The notes under the pieces are model-generated. The model did no database searches, was not told the DNA's origin, and worked only from the letters and a program-made list of their open reading frames with translations. A stretch of 64,000 bases of DNA from Kalmusia sp. IMI 367209 (taxonomy: Eukaryota; Ascomycota; Dothideomycetes; Pleosporales; Didymosphaeriaceae), in contig JAPEUQ010000018.1 of assembly GCA_027946365.1 (NCBI GenBank), positions 828,558 to 892,557 of the forward strand, read 5' to 3'. The position numbers and the translations under genes are program-made. Shown in pieces: positions 1-12,965 of this stretch; the first letter of the stretch is position 1, and each line of letters begins with the position of its first letter.

Positions 1-1
1 G

Positions 2-973
2 CCGGAGGGAACGTCGACGCTTTTTGCTAGACACGTGGTCCTGGCTACCGGCATCTTTGGCGATGAGCCCATCCTTCCTAATTTCCCAGGCCAAGACTCT
101 TTCAAGGGGGCAGCTTTATCATTCCAAGCATCACAAATCGGCCACTAACATCCCAAATGTGGGAAACAAGAAAGTGGTGGTCATTGGCGCAGCTACCAGC
201 GGCCACGATATTTCTGCTGATTTCGTTGCACATGGTGCAAGGCAGGTGACCATGGTACAACGAAGGGCGATATTCTCCATCTCCCGGGAGTCATGGGAGA
301 ACATCTTGCTCTCGTTGTGGAATATGGACGGCCTCAGCACCGAAGAAGCGGATATCGTAGGGAACGCTATTCCTTTGGCGGTGATTCGGAAGATGAGCAT
401 TGGATTGACGAAAGTGATGGCTGAGCATGACAGGGTAGTGCATGATGGTCTGAAGAAAGCTGGTCTGGCACTTAAGGAGGGCGATGATGGATACGGTTTA
501 GCGGACTACCAGCTTATCAAAGGAGGGCAGTATTACATCGATCAGGGCGCGAGTAAGATGATCATCGATGGCCGGATTAAGATCAAAAGGTGCGAGGAGG
601 GTATAAAGGAGTTCACAGAGGACGGAATCGTTCTTGCTGATGGGTCGAAGGTTGAGGCTGATGTCGTGGTGCTTGCTACTGGGCTTCAAAAGGAAACTGC
701 AACGATTGAGAAATTGATGGGCCCGGAGGTTTCGAAGAAACTGCACAAATTTGGACAATTAGATGAGGAGCAGGAGAGATCTGGCGTATGTGAAAGACAC
801 CTATATAATGAACGAATACTGACAATGTGTAGTGGTGGCGGTCAACCGGTGTGCCTGGTTTTTGGTACATGACAGGAAGCTTCATGTTCTGTCGCCAATT
901 TTCACTACCATTGGCGTTACAAATTGCTGCTGTTGAGAAAGGTCTAAACACGTCTTACTATAAGAAAGTATAA
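2..973 (+). CDS. Flavin-dependent monooxygenase (FMO/BVMO-like), 3' part, two exons
   Basis: This is the C-terminal part of an FAD/NADPH monooxygenase; its 5' end lies outside the window. Exons are 2-785 and 833-973. The first frame reads RHVVLATGIFGDEPILPNFP, carrying the ATG motif typical of these enzymes. Next comes FKG..YHSKHH, matching the FxGxxxH fingerprint of FMO/Baeyer-Villiger enzymes, then VVVIGAATSGHDIS, the second (NADPH) Rossmann motif, and VVVLATG. After a 47-bp intron the frame resumes as WWRSTGVPGFWYMTG and stops at 971-973 (TAA). A G homopolymer at 106-110 puts the upstream and downstream parts in different frames; one G fewer would join them. That is either a sequencing error or an inactivating frameshift. 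Base composition is normal and no RIP stops are seen, unlike everything downstream. The substrate cannot be told. The 282-codon reading from position 24 is partly in the wrong frame at its start and runs into the intron at its end. Confidence 0.88.
786..832 (+). other. Spliceosomal intron in the monooxygenase gene
   Basis: A 47-bp intron with donor GTATGT, a branch-like CTGAC at 819-823 and acceptor GTGTAG. Removing it in phase 0 joins ...DEEQERSG to WWRSTGVPG, the expected C-terminal FMO motif. Without splicing the frame loses homology and stops at 870-872. Size and signals fit filamentous ascomycetes. Confidence 0.85.
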
Positions 974-1004
974 GGACTTATATCGTTAATAGATAAAACT
1001 AATA

Positions 1005-1790
1005 ACGTATTTCATAAGCGAGCGCGCACCCCAAGCGAGCGCGCAACGTAATTTTCTACGAGAAAATTAAAAGTCTAGAGCTTTATATCTCTATATCTAA
1101 TAATTAAATATTTCTAAAATTTTAACTAGTAGTAGCTACTTATATAATCTCTAGATTTTATAAGTTTTAACTTAGTAGTAATTATATTACGTAAGCTATA
1201 CTAGCTTAAAGTCTTTTTTAAAAATTTTTAGTTTCTTTAGTATCTATAGTACTAGTAGAGTTATAGATTTATAAATTAAATATTATATTTTTTTAAATAT
1301 AAGACACCCTTTTATAAAATTATTAAAAGCTAAATATAAAGAAAAGTAGTAGTTACTAGAATTAAGAAATTTAAGTGAGTTTAGCTTATTCTTTAATAAC
1401 TTCTCTATAGACTTACTAATTTATATATAACTTTAATATATTATAGTTTATATATAAATTATATTATTATACTAGATTTATAGTAAAGGTATAGTAGTTA
1501 AAAGAATAATAAATAATAAAATAGTAGTAGTTCCTCTTCTACTTTATAACTTAAAAGATATATAAAGAGAATAATATAAAAAATTTATATTTTAATAAAT
1601 TTATTAAATTAATCTAATAAGATTATTTAAGTAAAACTTAATATATACTTTAATTAAAAGTTATTTAACTTAAATAAAGAAAAAGAATATAATATATATA
1701 TTATTTATTAAAAATAAATCTATTATAGTAGTAGTTATATTAAGTTATAATTTTCTTTCTATTAATAAATTATTATAAATAGTAATCTCT
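1005..1790. mobile_element. Mariner-like element, left end (copy L)
   Basis: Begins ACGTATTTCATAAGCGAG right after a TA (1003-1004), followed by a second AAGCGAGCGCGCAACG unit. The next ~450 bases closely match the left half of the 900-bp element at 46046-46945, which has the same TA-flanked terminus, so this is the same TA-targeting (Tc1/mariner-type) family. The matching right terminus is not seen downstream, so the copy is truncated or interrupted. It starts 31 bases after the monooxygenase stop codon. No reading frame is recognisable. Confidence 0.6.
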
Positions 1791-1940
1791 TATTAGGATC
1801 TAGAATTTTAAAGGGGATCTATACTTATTTTATATATAATTATTAGTTTTTATTTACTAATAGTTATTATAACTATATTATAAATACTAAGTTATATAAC
1901 TACTCTATAGAGAGTACTCTATAGAAAATACTCTATAGTA
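1791..1940 (+). repeat. Fragment of D-type gypsy LTR
   Basis: Starts TATTAGGATCTAG and follows the reverse complement of the element D LTR (61377 downwards), including the block with repeated CTCTATAG motifs. Similarity fades near 1940. The rest of the LTR and the internal region are absent, so this is a truncated solo LTR. Confidence 0.6.
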
Positions 1941-2444
1941 ATGTTATATACTAGATTATTTACCTTAAGTAGTCTAGGGTAAGGTGGGCTTTAGGAGGTC
2001 TAGTACTAGTTAATTAGGTAATAGATAAAGCTTATACTACTTTAATAAAGTATATTAAAGTTAATATTATTTTATATTAATCTAAGTAAGAAATAAGTTA
2101 ATAATTTAAGTTAACTATAAGAAATATAATAAAGACCGGAAACCTTTCTTTTTATATATTCTCCTTCTAGTCTCTAATGTCCTATTTATTTTCTAATATT
2201 CTTAATCTTAGTAAGATATTACTCTTAGTATAGAATATTATTTTTATTCTAGTACCTTTTCTATTTTAGTTATTCTTAGTAGAATATTATTATATAACTA
2301 CTAAGTTACTAACTCTACTAGTTTATTTAAAAATCTTATTATATTTATTATATCTACTATAGGTTCGCCCATAATTACTTATCGCGTGTAATTCTCTAAC
2401 TTATTAATAGATACTATTAATACTTTAGTACTTATCTAGTATAT
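1941..2444. other. Unassigned AT-rich RIP-mutated sequence
   Basis: About 500 bases of CA/TG-depleted sequence between the LTR fragment and the first LTR of element A1. No coding frame, terminal repeat or match to another part of the window was recognised. Confidence 0.5.
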
Positions 2445-2666
2445 TATAATAAGGATATTATAAAGTTACTATAGTATTAAGATATATTATACTAGAATTA
2501 ATAGGGTCTAGTACGCTAAGGAAACTAAGTAAATAAGCTATATAAAATCTATACTATATACTTTCTTTAGGAAGTTAAGTATTATTTATTTAATATAACT
2601 AGAATTATCCTTTTACTATTAATTCTAGTATAAAGTATATACTATTATCTATAATTAAATCTTATA
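2445..2666 (+). repeat. 5' LTR of chromovirus A1
   Basis: Starts TATAATAAGGATATTATAAAG and ends CTTATA. It matches 21758-21980 and 37911-38129 along its whole length. Ancestral ends were probably TG...CA, now TA...TA through RIP. Confidence 0.82.
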
Positions 2667-2829
2667 TAATAATACTTTAGTTATAATAGTCTAAAGATAG
2701 CTCTAAAAGTTATATAAATAGTAAATAAAAGGTAAATCTTATTTATAACCTTTTAGAATAATAAAGACGCTCTAATCTAATATATAAAAAAAATAATATA
2801 TATATAATTATAGCCCTCCTTTAATACTA

Positions 2830-3790
2830 GAAGAGTATATCTTAGTTATTAAAAGGAGGCGTAATGAACTTTACACCCTATAATAACTATACGCCCTTAA
2901 GACTAAAATCACGGAACTCGAAAATTTAAATTAAACTCCTAGCCTAACTACTCCTACTAAGGAGGCTGAAACCCAAAGTACTAATATATAATAAATATAT
3001 ATTTAAATCTAAAGATCTAGTTAAATATAAAAATAAAAATTTTAAAAAAATATTATAAATTCTTTTATTTATATAAGGTGGCATTTTATCTTCTACTATA
3101 AGAATTCTTACTAGACGTAGATAAAGTTATCTAGGTAATATAATACTTAAAAGATAATTCTAGAGAGTTATAGTATATATATTATAAATATATCTTTAAG
3201 ATAGAAGGGGAGATATCTATCTAAAAATATTTTAAGTAGTATATATTTAATTTACTTTCTAATCTAGTGAATCACAGTTTAAAAATAATTATAGTATATA
3301 TTTAAGTTATATAGTAGAAAGACTAAATAGTTTATTCTTTTATAACTTATTTTAATATTATTAAGGATTAACTTATACCCTATACTAAGGAATAAAGAGT
3401 GCAATACCTTTTTTAAAGTTAAGATCTAAATTATAAAGAATAATTACTAACTATTATTAAATATCTATTATAAAGAAGATCTTATTATATTAAACTTATA
3501 CTTAAGCGGAATCTACACTATATATTATTAATATAAGAATAGTATAGCCGCCACGTATTAAAGATAAAATATAAGGAGGCTATACTAAATTACTAAATAT
3601 CTAATAGTAAGTAAGCCTTTAATAAAAGAAACGTTATATACTATAAATATAATAAAATTAACTACTATATAAATAAATACTAAAGTAGTAATCTAAATTA
3701 AATCCTTATATAAATTAATAAGGTGGGAAAAGATTAAGTCTTATTAATAATTTAGGGATAGTAAGATATTTACTAATATACATTCTACTA
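2830..3790 (+). pseudogene. Decayed gag of chromovirus A1
   Basis: Remnant of the structural Gag protein. An early stretch near 2860-2930 still reads like a charged N-terminal segment (LKTKITELENLN). Near 3640-3680 the frame reads YYKYNKINYYINKY. This fits a retroviral CCHC zinc knuckle (CX2CX4HX4C) in which all three Cys and the His have become Tyr (TGC/CAC to TAC/TAT), as RIP would do. Many stops are spread through the frame. Limits are approximate. Confidence 0.6.
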
Positions 3791-4429
3791 GGTATAAAAT
3801 ATACATATAGTATAACTAAAAATATAGGCCTAAAATAATAACTTTAAACTATTTTTAATTTATAGATTAATATTAGTTTAATTAGTTAAAGGATCACTAT
3901 AGAGATAGACTTATAATCTATTAAGAAGCTAAACTTTTAAAACTAGAATAAATTAGAGCTTAATATTAAAGTATCTACGCTATTTATATACTCTAGGTAT
4001 ATTTAATAGATGATATAGGTATTTAACGCTATATAATAACTATAGTCTATAATATTAATAAAGAAGGGGTTCTCTCTTACTAGAAAATCTATTCTTATAA
4101 GAAGGAGATATCCATTTTAGTTATAGTACTTAAATATAGTATTAGGATTATACTAAAACTACTATATAACTTATTACTATATAAAACTTTAAAAAGGAAA
4201 TTAAGTAAACTAGTTCTAATTTATTTTTCTAGAAGTTCTATAGATTACTAATATAAGCTTAGAGCGTCTTATTTATATTAATAAAGCGCGTGTAGTATAA
4301 ATACTAAGCCTTCTAAATATATTATACGAATATAGTAATATATTTAATAAGGAAGTAATATCTACTCTTCTAAAATTTAAAGAATCTAATTATATAATTT
4401 CTATTATAAAAGGAAGGAACCTCTCTATA

Positions 4430-5976
4430 GATCTTTATATAACCTTTTTAGCGTAAGCTTTAAGTACTCTAAGAGTACTTAGAAGATACTCTTAAAAGGG
4501 GTAAATTAGGCATAGTACTAGCTCTACTAGAGTACTAATTTTATTTATTTTAAAGAAGGATAAAATATTATAACTTTATATTAATTATAAGAGACTTAAT
4601 ACTATTACTATTAAGAATCGTTATATACTTCTCTTAGTTAGAGAGATATTTAATTACCTATTAGGCGTATATTACTACACGACCTAGACCTCTATAATAT
4701 CTACTATAGGATTTAGATTTAGGTAGAGGATAAGTAGAAAATAGTATTCTAAACTTAATATAGTTATTTTAAATATCTAATTATACCTTTTAGGTTAATA
4801 AACGTACCTACGAGTTTTTAGATATATATTAATAAGGCGCTAGTATAGTACCTAGACTATATATATATTATATATTTAAATAATATACTTATCTATATTT
4901 ATAATAAGGATATTATACTCTACTAGTATACTATACGCTCTATACTTAAATTATTATAAAAAGCTAAGCTTTTTATTAATTTAGAGAAGTATATATTTAT
5001 CTTAAATAATATATATTTCTTTAACTTTATTATTAGTACGTAAGGTATCTGCGCGGATCCTACGTATACGGAGATAATAACTAAATAGCTATAATTAATA
5101 AATATTAAAGAACTCTAGTTATTTTTAGAATTTATAAATTTCTATTAATATTTTATTAAAGATTATATAAAAGAAACTACTCCTCTATTAAATCTACTAA
5201 AGAAAGAATAAGAATTTTAATAGAATATAAAAGCTAAGAATATCTTTAAAAGGCTTAAAAAGCGCTTTTTAAATATATCTATTCTACGCTATTTTAACCC
5301 TATACTTACTATTTAATTAAAGATAGATATATCTACTTTTATAATCTCTAGTATCCTATTATAGCTATTTAACGATTAGAAATAGCATTTAGTTACTTTT
5401 ACTTTAAGAAAACTTAAGCTATAGAGCTTAATTATAAAGTTTATAACCTTAAGCTTTTTACTATTATCTATTATTTTAAATAGTGGAGACATTATTTAGA
5501 TAATATATAATATACTATTTAAGTACTAAATAACTATAATAACCTATATGGTATACGCGCTATATAGAGACTAAGCCTATAATAAGCGTATTAGATAATA
5601 TACCTAGTAGCTTTTAATTTTAAGGTAGAACACTACCTAGGAAAATAAATCCTACGGATAGACTATTAAGAAGGATAGATTATATATAGGAGAATCTATT
5701 ATTAACTCCATTTATTACTTACCCTATAGAACAAGTTACTATTAGGGATAAGTATAGTAGAGTAAGAGAATTTATAACAAACTTAGCTTATTAAACGTAT
5801 ATAAAACATATATAACTAATATTTATAAATTTAAGAAGGGTCCTACTATTAATACTATAGTATATATACTATATATACTATATTTACTAGCTAGAGTATT
5901 AATTAGCAGCGAACCTATAATAGTAGAATCTAATCTACTTACTAAGATAAGATAACTTTAGTAGAGAGACATCTTT
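4430..5976 (+). pseudogene. Decayed reverse transcriptase and RNase H of chromovirus A1
   Basis: The first part of pol. Around 4553-4640 the frame reads RLNTITIKNRY, the gypsy motif usually seen as RDLN..T..NRYPLP. Around 4725-4850 it reads KIVF then YSYFKYLIIPFRLINVPTSF, the gypsy MPFGLTNAPATF region. YLNN at 4873-4884 is the YLDD catalytic box with both Asp codons changed GAT to AAT. Around 5429-5500 NYKVYNLKL...YYFK.WRHYL is the RNase H region, followed near 5640-5670 by the decayed NPADGLSRR motif. The frame is cut at 5978 by element B and continues at 18966. Confidence 0.78.
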
Positions 5977-5978
5977 AC

Positions 5979-6418
5979 TGTAATGGGGCGGCCGTGAGGC
6001 TGTCTTAAAGGGGTTAAGTAGGAAATAAGGGTGTATAGGGTTATATAATTATAAGGGGTGAATGTTATTAACTACTATAAAAGTATTAATTATTAATAAG
6101 GTTAATGGTAGTCTTCCGCAGGAATTACTTATAAGAGAACTTAATGGATTAATGATGAGGGTTATTAGTAGTTACCTATTATCTCTATATACTACTATCT
6201 AAGGTTGGCTCTGTAGGCTCTATAGATAGAGCCTATAGAGTCGGTTCTACACGGGCTCTATAGATAGAGCCTATAGAGCCGTCATATAATCGTATTATAT
6301 ATCTATATTATACTTAGCATTACTTCTGTGATTATAATACTAGTCCTTTTAATTCTACTAGTTATTACTACTAATGTTATTATTGTCGTAATTCTATTAC
6401 GATGTAGTAGCTATAATA
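5979..6418 (-). repeat. LTR of element B (3' LTR in element orientation)
   Basis: 440 bp, starting TGTAATGGGGCGG and ending CTATAATA. It includes a tandem GGCTCTATAGATAGAGCC palindrome block at about 6207-6282. It pairs with the split LTR 12518-12807 plus 18813-18960. Confidence 0.87.
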
Positions 6419-6436
6419 TTATTTCCCCCTCTTAGT
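6419..6436 (-). other. Polypurine tract of element B
   Basis: TTATTTCCCCCTCTTAG next to the LTR is a purine run on the minus strand, the plus-strand primer of the retrotransposon. Confidence 0.6.
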
Positions 6437-7299
6437 TCTTTGGTCTAAAGAATATTCCATTATAGGGTAGAATTATATTAATGGAGTGATTTCTATTAAT
6501 TCTTAAGTTACCGTCGCCCTTTATATCTTTTCGTAAAACTACTAAATGTCTTATACTTACTAATAAAATTAATCGTTATAGGTTTATTACTATACCTTAT
6601 TTTTAATATATTAGGTTAAACTTAGATTATATCGTTTCCCCTCATAATACTCTAAAAAAGGTTGGCTTACGAGCCTTATATAAGGTCTAGCGTCTAATAT
6701 TCTTATAATATAAATGGTATTTTAATAACTAAGAGTAAGTGGTTTATTTAAGTATTTTACCTTATACTAATTACTTATAGTGCGATCTATTGGTCGCTCC
6801 TAAGTTAAAATTTAAGTTAAACTAGATGAGGCTAAGAAAGTCTAAGAGATAACGCTAAATATATTAACTATTATTTATATTAAGGTGGCGAGGCTTCAGA
6901 AATAAAAGAAATTTCTTAATAAATAGGAGGATTATTAGTCCTGCAGCGGTTCTAGAGGCGGAGTTAAATTAAAAGAGATAAATTTATAGATTACTAATCT
7001 ATAGGATAGTCTAGAGGAGGTAGAAGTTAATCTAGATATTATTTATACCTCTAGTAGTAACGTTATTCTTCCTAATTTATAGCTAGATAATCTAGATCTT
7101 AATCTATTATCTCTTAGTTTTCTTTATAAGATTAGTTTAGCTGGTACTTCTCTAGCTTCTTAAAGTAATTAAGGTTTCTTCTAGTTCTTATATATTATCT
7201 CATGAATTTCCATTCTTATCTATCCCAGTCTATCTAACCTAATAATAGTTTTTTCCATTTTAATAGTAGTAGTCCATTATATATAAGACTTCCTATTCT

Positions 7300-8500
7300 T
7301 TTCTATCCCCATATATATCTGTTTCTGTACACTATAGGTTGCGTATCCTAAGGTGCCTTTTCTAGTAGTGCCATATAAAGATAGGGTGAATTTTTATGAA
7401 TTCTAGTAGCTTTAATTAGTATATAACTAGTATAATTTATTCTATTATCTCATACGGTCCAATTTTTAAGTGATTAAGTTTTCTAGAAGATTATTTACTG
7501 GCTATATTTTTCGTAGTAGCTAGACTTTCTCTCCTTTTTTTAGTAGGGCGTAGCCTTTACTTATAATTATAGTATTTCTTCATTTAGAGTTATAGGAATG
7601 TAGTATTATTTTTTAGTATATTATATATTTATATAATCCTTTTCACCTAATTTTCTCTATCTATACTCTATAATTCTATTACCTTAGGTACCTGGTATAC
7701 TTTTTAGTGTGAATCCGTAATTTATATAGAATGGCATGACTCCTATAACGCTATATTATAAGCTGTTATAGGCCAACTGGGCTATAGGGAGTAGTCCCAC
7801 CTAGTTATTTTATTAGTAGTTTAAGTAGTATCTTAGGTATTATTCTACTATTTAATTTATGTGTTCAGTTTGTCCGTCTATTTAGGGTAATATACTATAG
7901 ACATACTATACTTAATTTTAATTAGTCTAATTACTATTACCTATAGTTTTAAAGTGAATCTAACGTCCTAGTCTATAATAATCTTATCTAGTATCCTATA
8001 GTAGGCTACTACTATTAATAAGAATTTAAAAGCTACTTATTTCGCTTTACTAGTTTCCTATATAGGAGGAAGTAGCTATACTTCGTTATTTTATTAATGA
8101 TTACTATAATTTTATTATATTCTATCCTATTATTAGGTCTTTAGATTTTAGTAACTATATAATAAAGTCTATTATTACCATTCCCTATAATTATTTAGGG
8201 GTTTCTACTAGTTAGAGTTCCCTATAAGGTATATATTATTTGGGTTTGTTTCAGTAACAATTAGTATAGTTATAGAGGACCTTAATAACTATCTATTTTA
8301 CTTTTAAGAAGTAGTAGCTTTGTATGAGTCGCTCTAAAGTTCTTTTAATTCCCTAATATCTATATACTAGTACTTTATAAAATTGTCTAATAAATTCTTA
8401 TTATATCTTTTTTAAAATATAGATTTGGTTAAAGACTTTTATTAGTCCTATCTTAGTAGTAGTTTCTTTTAATAGATGGCTTAAGTCTTCCGTCGTCTAT
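7300..8500 (-). pseudogene. Decayed integrase of element B
   Basis: On the minus strand near 8190-8080 the frame reads like DFI..LPKSKD followed by YNKIIVIINKITKYSYFLLY. This matches the gypsy integrase core, where the first catalytic Asp sits in a DFI.GLP motif and is followed by ...ILVIVDRLTK. Stops and small shifts are frequent. Limits are approximate. Between 6440 and 7300 no motif was recognised; the C-terminal integrase part is expected there. Confidence 0.65.
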
Positions 8501-8699
8501 TCTATTTCCCATTAAACTCATTCTTCCTACTTACTAGTTTAAAGTTCTATTAAGACTACTAGTTTAGGATAATTATAGATTATATTTTTCTTATTATTAT
8601 ATATTAGTAAGGTTACTAAAACTTAGGTTATTTTTTATAAATCTAGTCTCCTACTTAGGGCATTAGCCCTTAAGTTATCTATTTCTTTAGTGTAAATAA

Positions 8700-10600
8700 T
8701 TTTAAAGTTAAATATAATTAATTATTTTATCTATCTAGTTTATTATTGGTTTAGGACCTTAGTTATCATAAATCTAGTGAAGTTTTTATGGTTTAAATAA
8801 ACTAGAATCTAATATTTTACCCTTAGAGATATATCCTCCATTCCTTAAATATTATAAATATGGCTAGTATTTCTTTATTATATATATTATAGTTTAACTC
8901 CGGTGGTTTTATCTTTTATAAATAATATTCTATTAGGTATTTTTCATCTATTTATAGGTCTCTCTAGAGTAGGTATACCTTAATAGTAAAGTTAAATGCA
9001 TCCGTTTTTAGAATTATTAGTAACTATAGGTTAAAGATCTATAGTACTAGATACTTTATAAATTTCTTCTTTAGAGTATTTATTACCGTTACGTATTCCT
9101 TAGTCTATTTAAAAGGGTATCCTTTTTATTAGTTTTATTAAGGGATTGGTTATTTCGGACTAATATAGAATAAATTTTCTATAAAAGTTATAGAATCCTA
9201 AAAGGATTATACTTCCTTAATATTTTTAGCTCTAGTTATTTAAGGATATCCTTAACCTTCGCTAGTTCTACCTTAATTTTCCCTAGTTCTATTATATATC
9301 CTAGGAAGATAGTCGTAGTTACACTAAATTCATATTTTTAGAGCTTAAGGTAAAGTTTAGTATCTTTTATTTACTAGAGGACCTTATTCATCTATCACTT
9401 ATATTCTTCTGGTTTCTCTGAATAGATTAAGACGTCATCTAGATAGGCCATAGCGTATCTTCCTAAATAGTCTCTAAGAATAATATTTATTTACTACTAG
9501 AAGAAGGCTAATACGTTTATAAGACTAAATAGTATTATATTTTATTTATATAGCCCTATTTTAGTGCGAAAGGTTATCTTCTATTTATATCCTTTCTTTA
9601 TTCTAATCTAGTGGTATGCGTTTTTTTTTTTTTATATCTAGTTAGGTAAAACATTTAGTATATCTTAATTAGTCTTAAAAATCCGATATTAAGGGTAGGA
9701 GATACTTATCCTTAATAGTGATATCATTCATTTTTTAGTAATCTACGTAAAAGTATAGTATAGAATCATCCTTTTTATAGTAAAGATAACCCTATAGGCC
9801 ACTAAAGAAGTAGATTCTTAGATATATCTTTAGGCTATATATTTAGTAACTATACTTTAAATAATTTCGTCCTCTTATATTATTATCTTATAGATGGGTC
9901 CTTATATGGGTTTGCTTCCTTCTATATAATTAATCTTATAGTCCCATTCTATATATTCTAGTAGATAATCTAGTGGTTCCTAGAAGATTTCCTCATATTC
10001 CTAATAAACGTTGGGAATTCCTTCCTTTTTAGACTCCTTATTTACTAAGAGGTAATAAGGATACTCTATTTATTATTTCTACTAGTTAATTATTAGGTTA
10101 ACTTATTTTAGCTAGGGTAGTCTAAGAATGACGTCTTAAAGATCATTAATCTAGGTAACGTCTATAGTTATATTTCTTATTTTTAATCCTTAGGATAGGA
10201 ATAATCCTTTCCTTATTTCTTTATTACTTACTCTAGAATGGTAACCCTTTAATCCCTAAAAGGATATTAGGGTTCCTTTTTAATTAAGTTTATATTTCTT
10301 ATTTTTATATAAATTCTTTAAAGATAAAGTTTTTATTACTCTACTATTAATTATTACCTTTATAGGCCATTTATAGTATTTAGCCTCTAGTATTAGGTGG
10401 ATTCCTTTTATTCCCTTAAGGGTTTCCTTCCTCTATGCCAGTATTTAGTCTAGATCTTTCTTTTTACGTATTTTAGGTATTTGTTTTCTAGATATTCGTA
10501 CCATAGTCTTCCTATAACATATTCTATTAGTAGTAAAGATCCTAATATAAGAATAAGATATTCTCTTTATTTCTTTTTAGGATACTATTTATATACTTCT
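8700..10600 (-). pseudogene. Decayed reverse transcriptase and RNase H of element B
   Basis: At 9451-9431 (minus strand) the frame reads MAYLDDV followed by LI, an unmutated gypsy YLDD box. Upstream, near 9760-9700, MNDITIKDKYLLPLI is the second RT motif (usually ..ITVKNRYPLPLI). Near 9620 AYH.IRIKKGYK fits the AYHQIRI motif. RNase H should follow toward 8700. The conserved Asp residues survive here although stops are present. Confidence 0.78.
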
Positions 10601-10899
10601 TTTCTGGTGATAATATTGGTGTGCGGATCCCTAAAGACTCTAGTTAAATATACTTAATACTTTATTTTTAATGCTAAGTGTAATAAGTACTTATTACTAA
10701 TATATAAGATTCATAAAATTTTATAATATGTAGGATGTTTTACGCTTACTTAGGGTCATCTTTCTTATTAGATTCTTCTTTTATTACTACATTATGTTCC
10801 TAGATTGGGATCTAATATTTTACTAAAATTTAAGGCGTATATACTTTATTAATCTATTTAACTTCTCTAGCTACGCTATATTATTCTAAGTTATTAAAA

Positions 10900-12450
10900 G
10901 ATTTATCTACTAGAATCTTATTTCGTTCTACCTATTTCTGGAAATCCGTGAATTTGGTATTTCTAGGGTACTTAATTTTCTATTCCTTATATACCTTATA
11001 GATATTTTATTCTAGTAAAGCTTATTTAAAGAATCTCTATTTTTAATTATTTCCTAGAATAACTATAAACCTTAGGGTTAAGCTATCTACTATATTAGTC
11101 TAGTAGACTAGAAGTATTCTACTCCTTTAATTTAGATATTCTTTATAGGGGTATTATTTTCTTTTTAAGTGATTAGAGATAAGTATAATTTATCTTTCTC
11201 TAATTCTTCTTCTAACTTACTTATTTCCTTAGAGTTAATTAGGTTATTAGGAATTTAGGCGTCTTATTCTTTCTTATTTATGGTAAGACGTTCTTTAATC
11301 TATTTTAGCTAGTATCCCATAACCTCTTTTATACTTCTATAGGCGTTATAGTTATTCTTTAAATACTTAGCTTAATAGGTTACCTTATATTCTTAATTTC
11401 CAGCTAATTAGTCCTTAGATTCCTTTTAGTTTCTTTCTCCTAGACTCTTATCATTAGTGTTTCTTTTATTAGGGCAGTTTCTAGCTATATGACCTTTCTT
11501 TTATATCTAAAATATACTTCTTCTTTCCTTAGCTAGTCCTTTTATAGATCTATCTTTTATTATTTTAAGGCTTTCTATCTTCTTTATTAGCGTTAAGAAT
11601 TATTAGGTTTCCTATATTAGAGTTGAGTTTAGACCTCCCTTTCGCCCCCTAACTATTTTCCTGTTAGTTATCCTACTTTTAGAGGTATAATTTATTATTT
11701 ACTTAGATAGCCTATTAGATTATTATAGGGAATGTCGTGGTTTTTTTTTATATAAATTATCTTATAATGGATGTCCCTTTAGGCCTTTATAGAACCTAAT
11801 TATTAAGGCTTATTCTCCCTAGTCTAATACTGAAGTGGCTAACTATTTAAATATAAATATATATACTACTACTATCTTAGTTTAGCGTAGTTATAATAAT
11901 CTTTATTTTACTATTTATTCGGCGTCTATATTACTAAAGATCTATAGAGTTTCCGTTTAAAGTACTTATAATTTTAAAATATTAAGTTAGTCTCTATTTT
12001 TCTTCTACTTTCCATATTTATATAGAAATCTATTAGGAATCCGTTAAACCAATTTATAGCTCATTCTATAAAGTAGATAGCTATATAAGCCATCTTTACT
12101 TCTTTAGTCTCTAGGAAGTCGCGGTTTAAATCTAAGTATAGAGATATTAAGATAAGGAACCTCTTAGCTTACTTTAGATTCTATTAAACTTCTTAGATTC
12201 TATTAATTTAAGGGGCGGTTTTGGAGTCGTATTTTAATCTTATCTAGTTGTTATTTTATTTCTCCTCCTCCTTCCCTTCTTCTTCTTTTTTCTTAAGCTA
12301 CTAATAGAGCTTTAATCTATTTAACTATCTTATTATAGGCTTTTTTTTATTTCTTATTTTCCTCTCTAAGACGATTAATTTATATTTTTATCTAAATATA
12401 TTCTATATTATCTATGGGTGTCACCTTAAGTGATCCTGACGGAGTGGTAG
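10900..12450 (-). pseudogene. Decayed gag of element B with zinc knuckle
   Basis: On the minus strand near 12290-12230 the frame has a Lys/Glu-rich stretch (LKKKEEEGKEEEK) fitting a Gag coiled coil. At 11494-11465 GHIARNCPNK is the second half of a CCHC zinc knuckle. The first half, at about 11515-11500, reads YFRYK (for CFRCK) in a frame one base away. A single-base indel therefore adds to the RIP damage. Confidence 0.65.
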
Positions 12451-12819
12451 ATACTATTATTAATAAAGATATAACCTAACGTATCTATAGTAGGTCCTTA
12501 AGACATAATTATTAAAGTATAACGGGGTGATTATAAGGCTGTCTTAAAGGGGTTAAGTAGGAAATGAGGGCGTATAGGGTTATATAGTTATAAGAAGTGA
12601 ACGTTAATTAACTACTATAAGTATTAATTACTAATAAGATTAATAGTAGTCTTCTATAAGGAATTATTTATAAGAGAACTTAATGGATTAACGATGAGGG
12701 TTATTAGTAGTCATCTATTATCTCTATATACTACTATCTAAGGTTGACTCTGTGGGCTCTATAGATAGAGCCTACAGAGTCGGCTCTGCGGGCTCTATAA
12801 ATAGAACTAGACTGGCAAA

Positions 12820-12965
12820 TGGGTATAGGTTAGGTTAGGGTTAGGTTAGATTACATAAGACCCTAACCTAATCTATATCTAAACCCATTAATTTAGCGCT
12901 AGTAATAGGTATAGGTTAGGGTTAGGTTACTAAAATCAGGGTTGGGTTAGGGTTGGGGATATGGT
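12820..12965. repeat. Left subterminal GGTTAGG repeats of the hAT
   Basis: Degenerate copies of GGTTAGG and GGTTAGGGTTAGG, with one inverted CCCTAACCTAA block, lie just inside the left TIR. Clustered subterminal motifs are typical transposase-binding sites of hAT elements. Their resemblance to the telomere unit TTAGGG is visible but they are not a telomere. Confidence 0.7.

Noticed and set aside
131..951. Minus-strand ORFs in the monooxygenase gene
   Set aside because: They are shadows of the coding strand, which shows clear FMO motifs and an intron.
6200..6290. CRISPR-like or terminator palindromes (GGCTCTATAGATAGAGCC)
   Set aside because: They belong to the LTR of element B and recur in its second LTR; there are no regular spacers and the genome is eukaryotic.
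12820..12965. Internal telomere or chromosome end
   Set aside because: The GGTTAGG units are degenerate, occur in both orientations and sit just inside matched hAT TIRs with a TSD.
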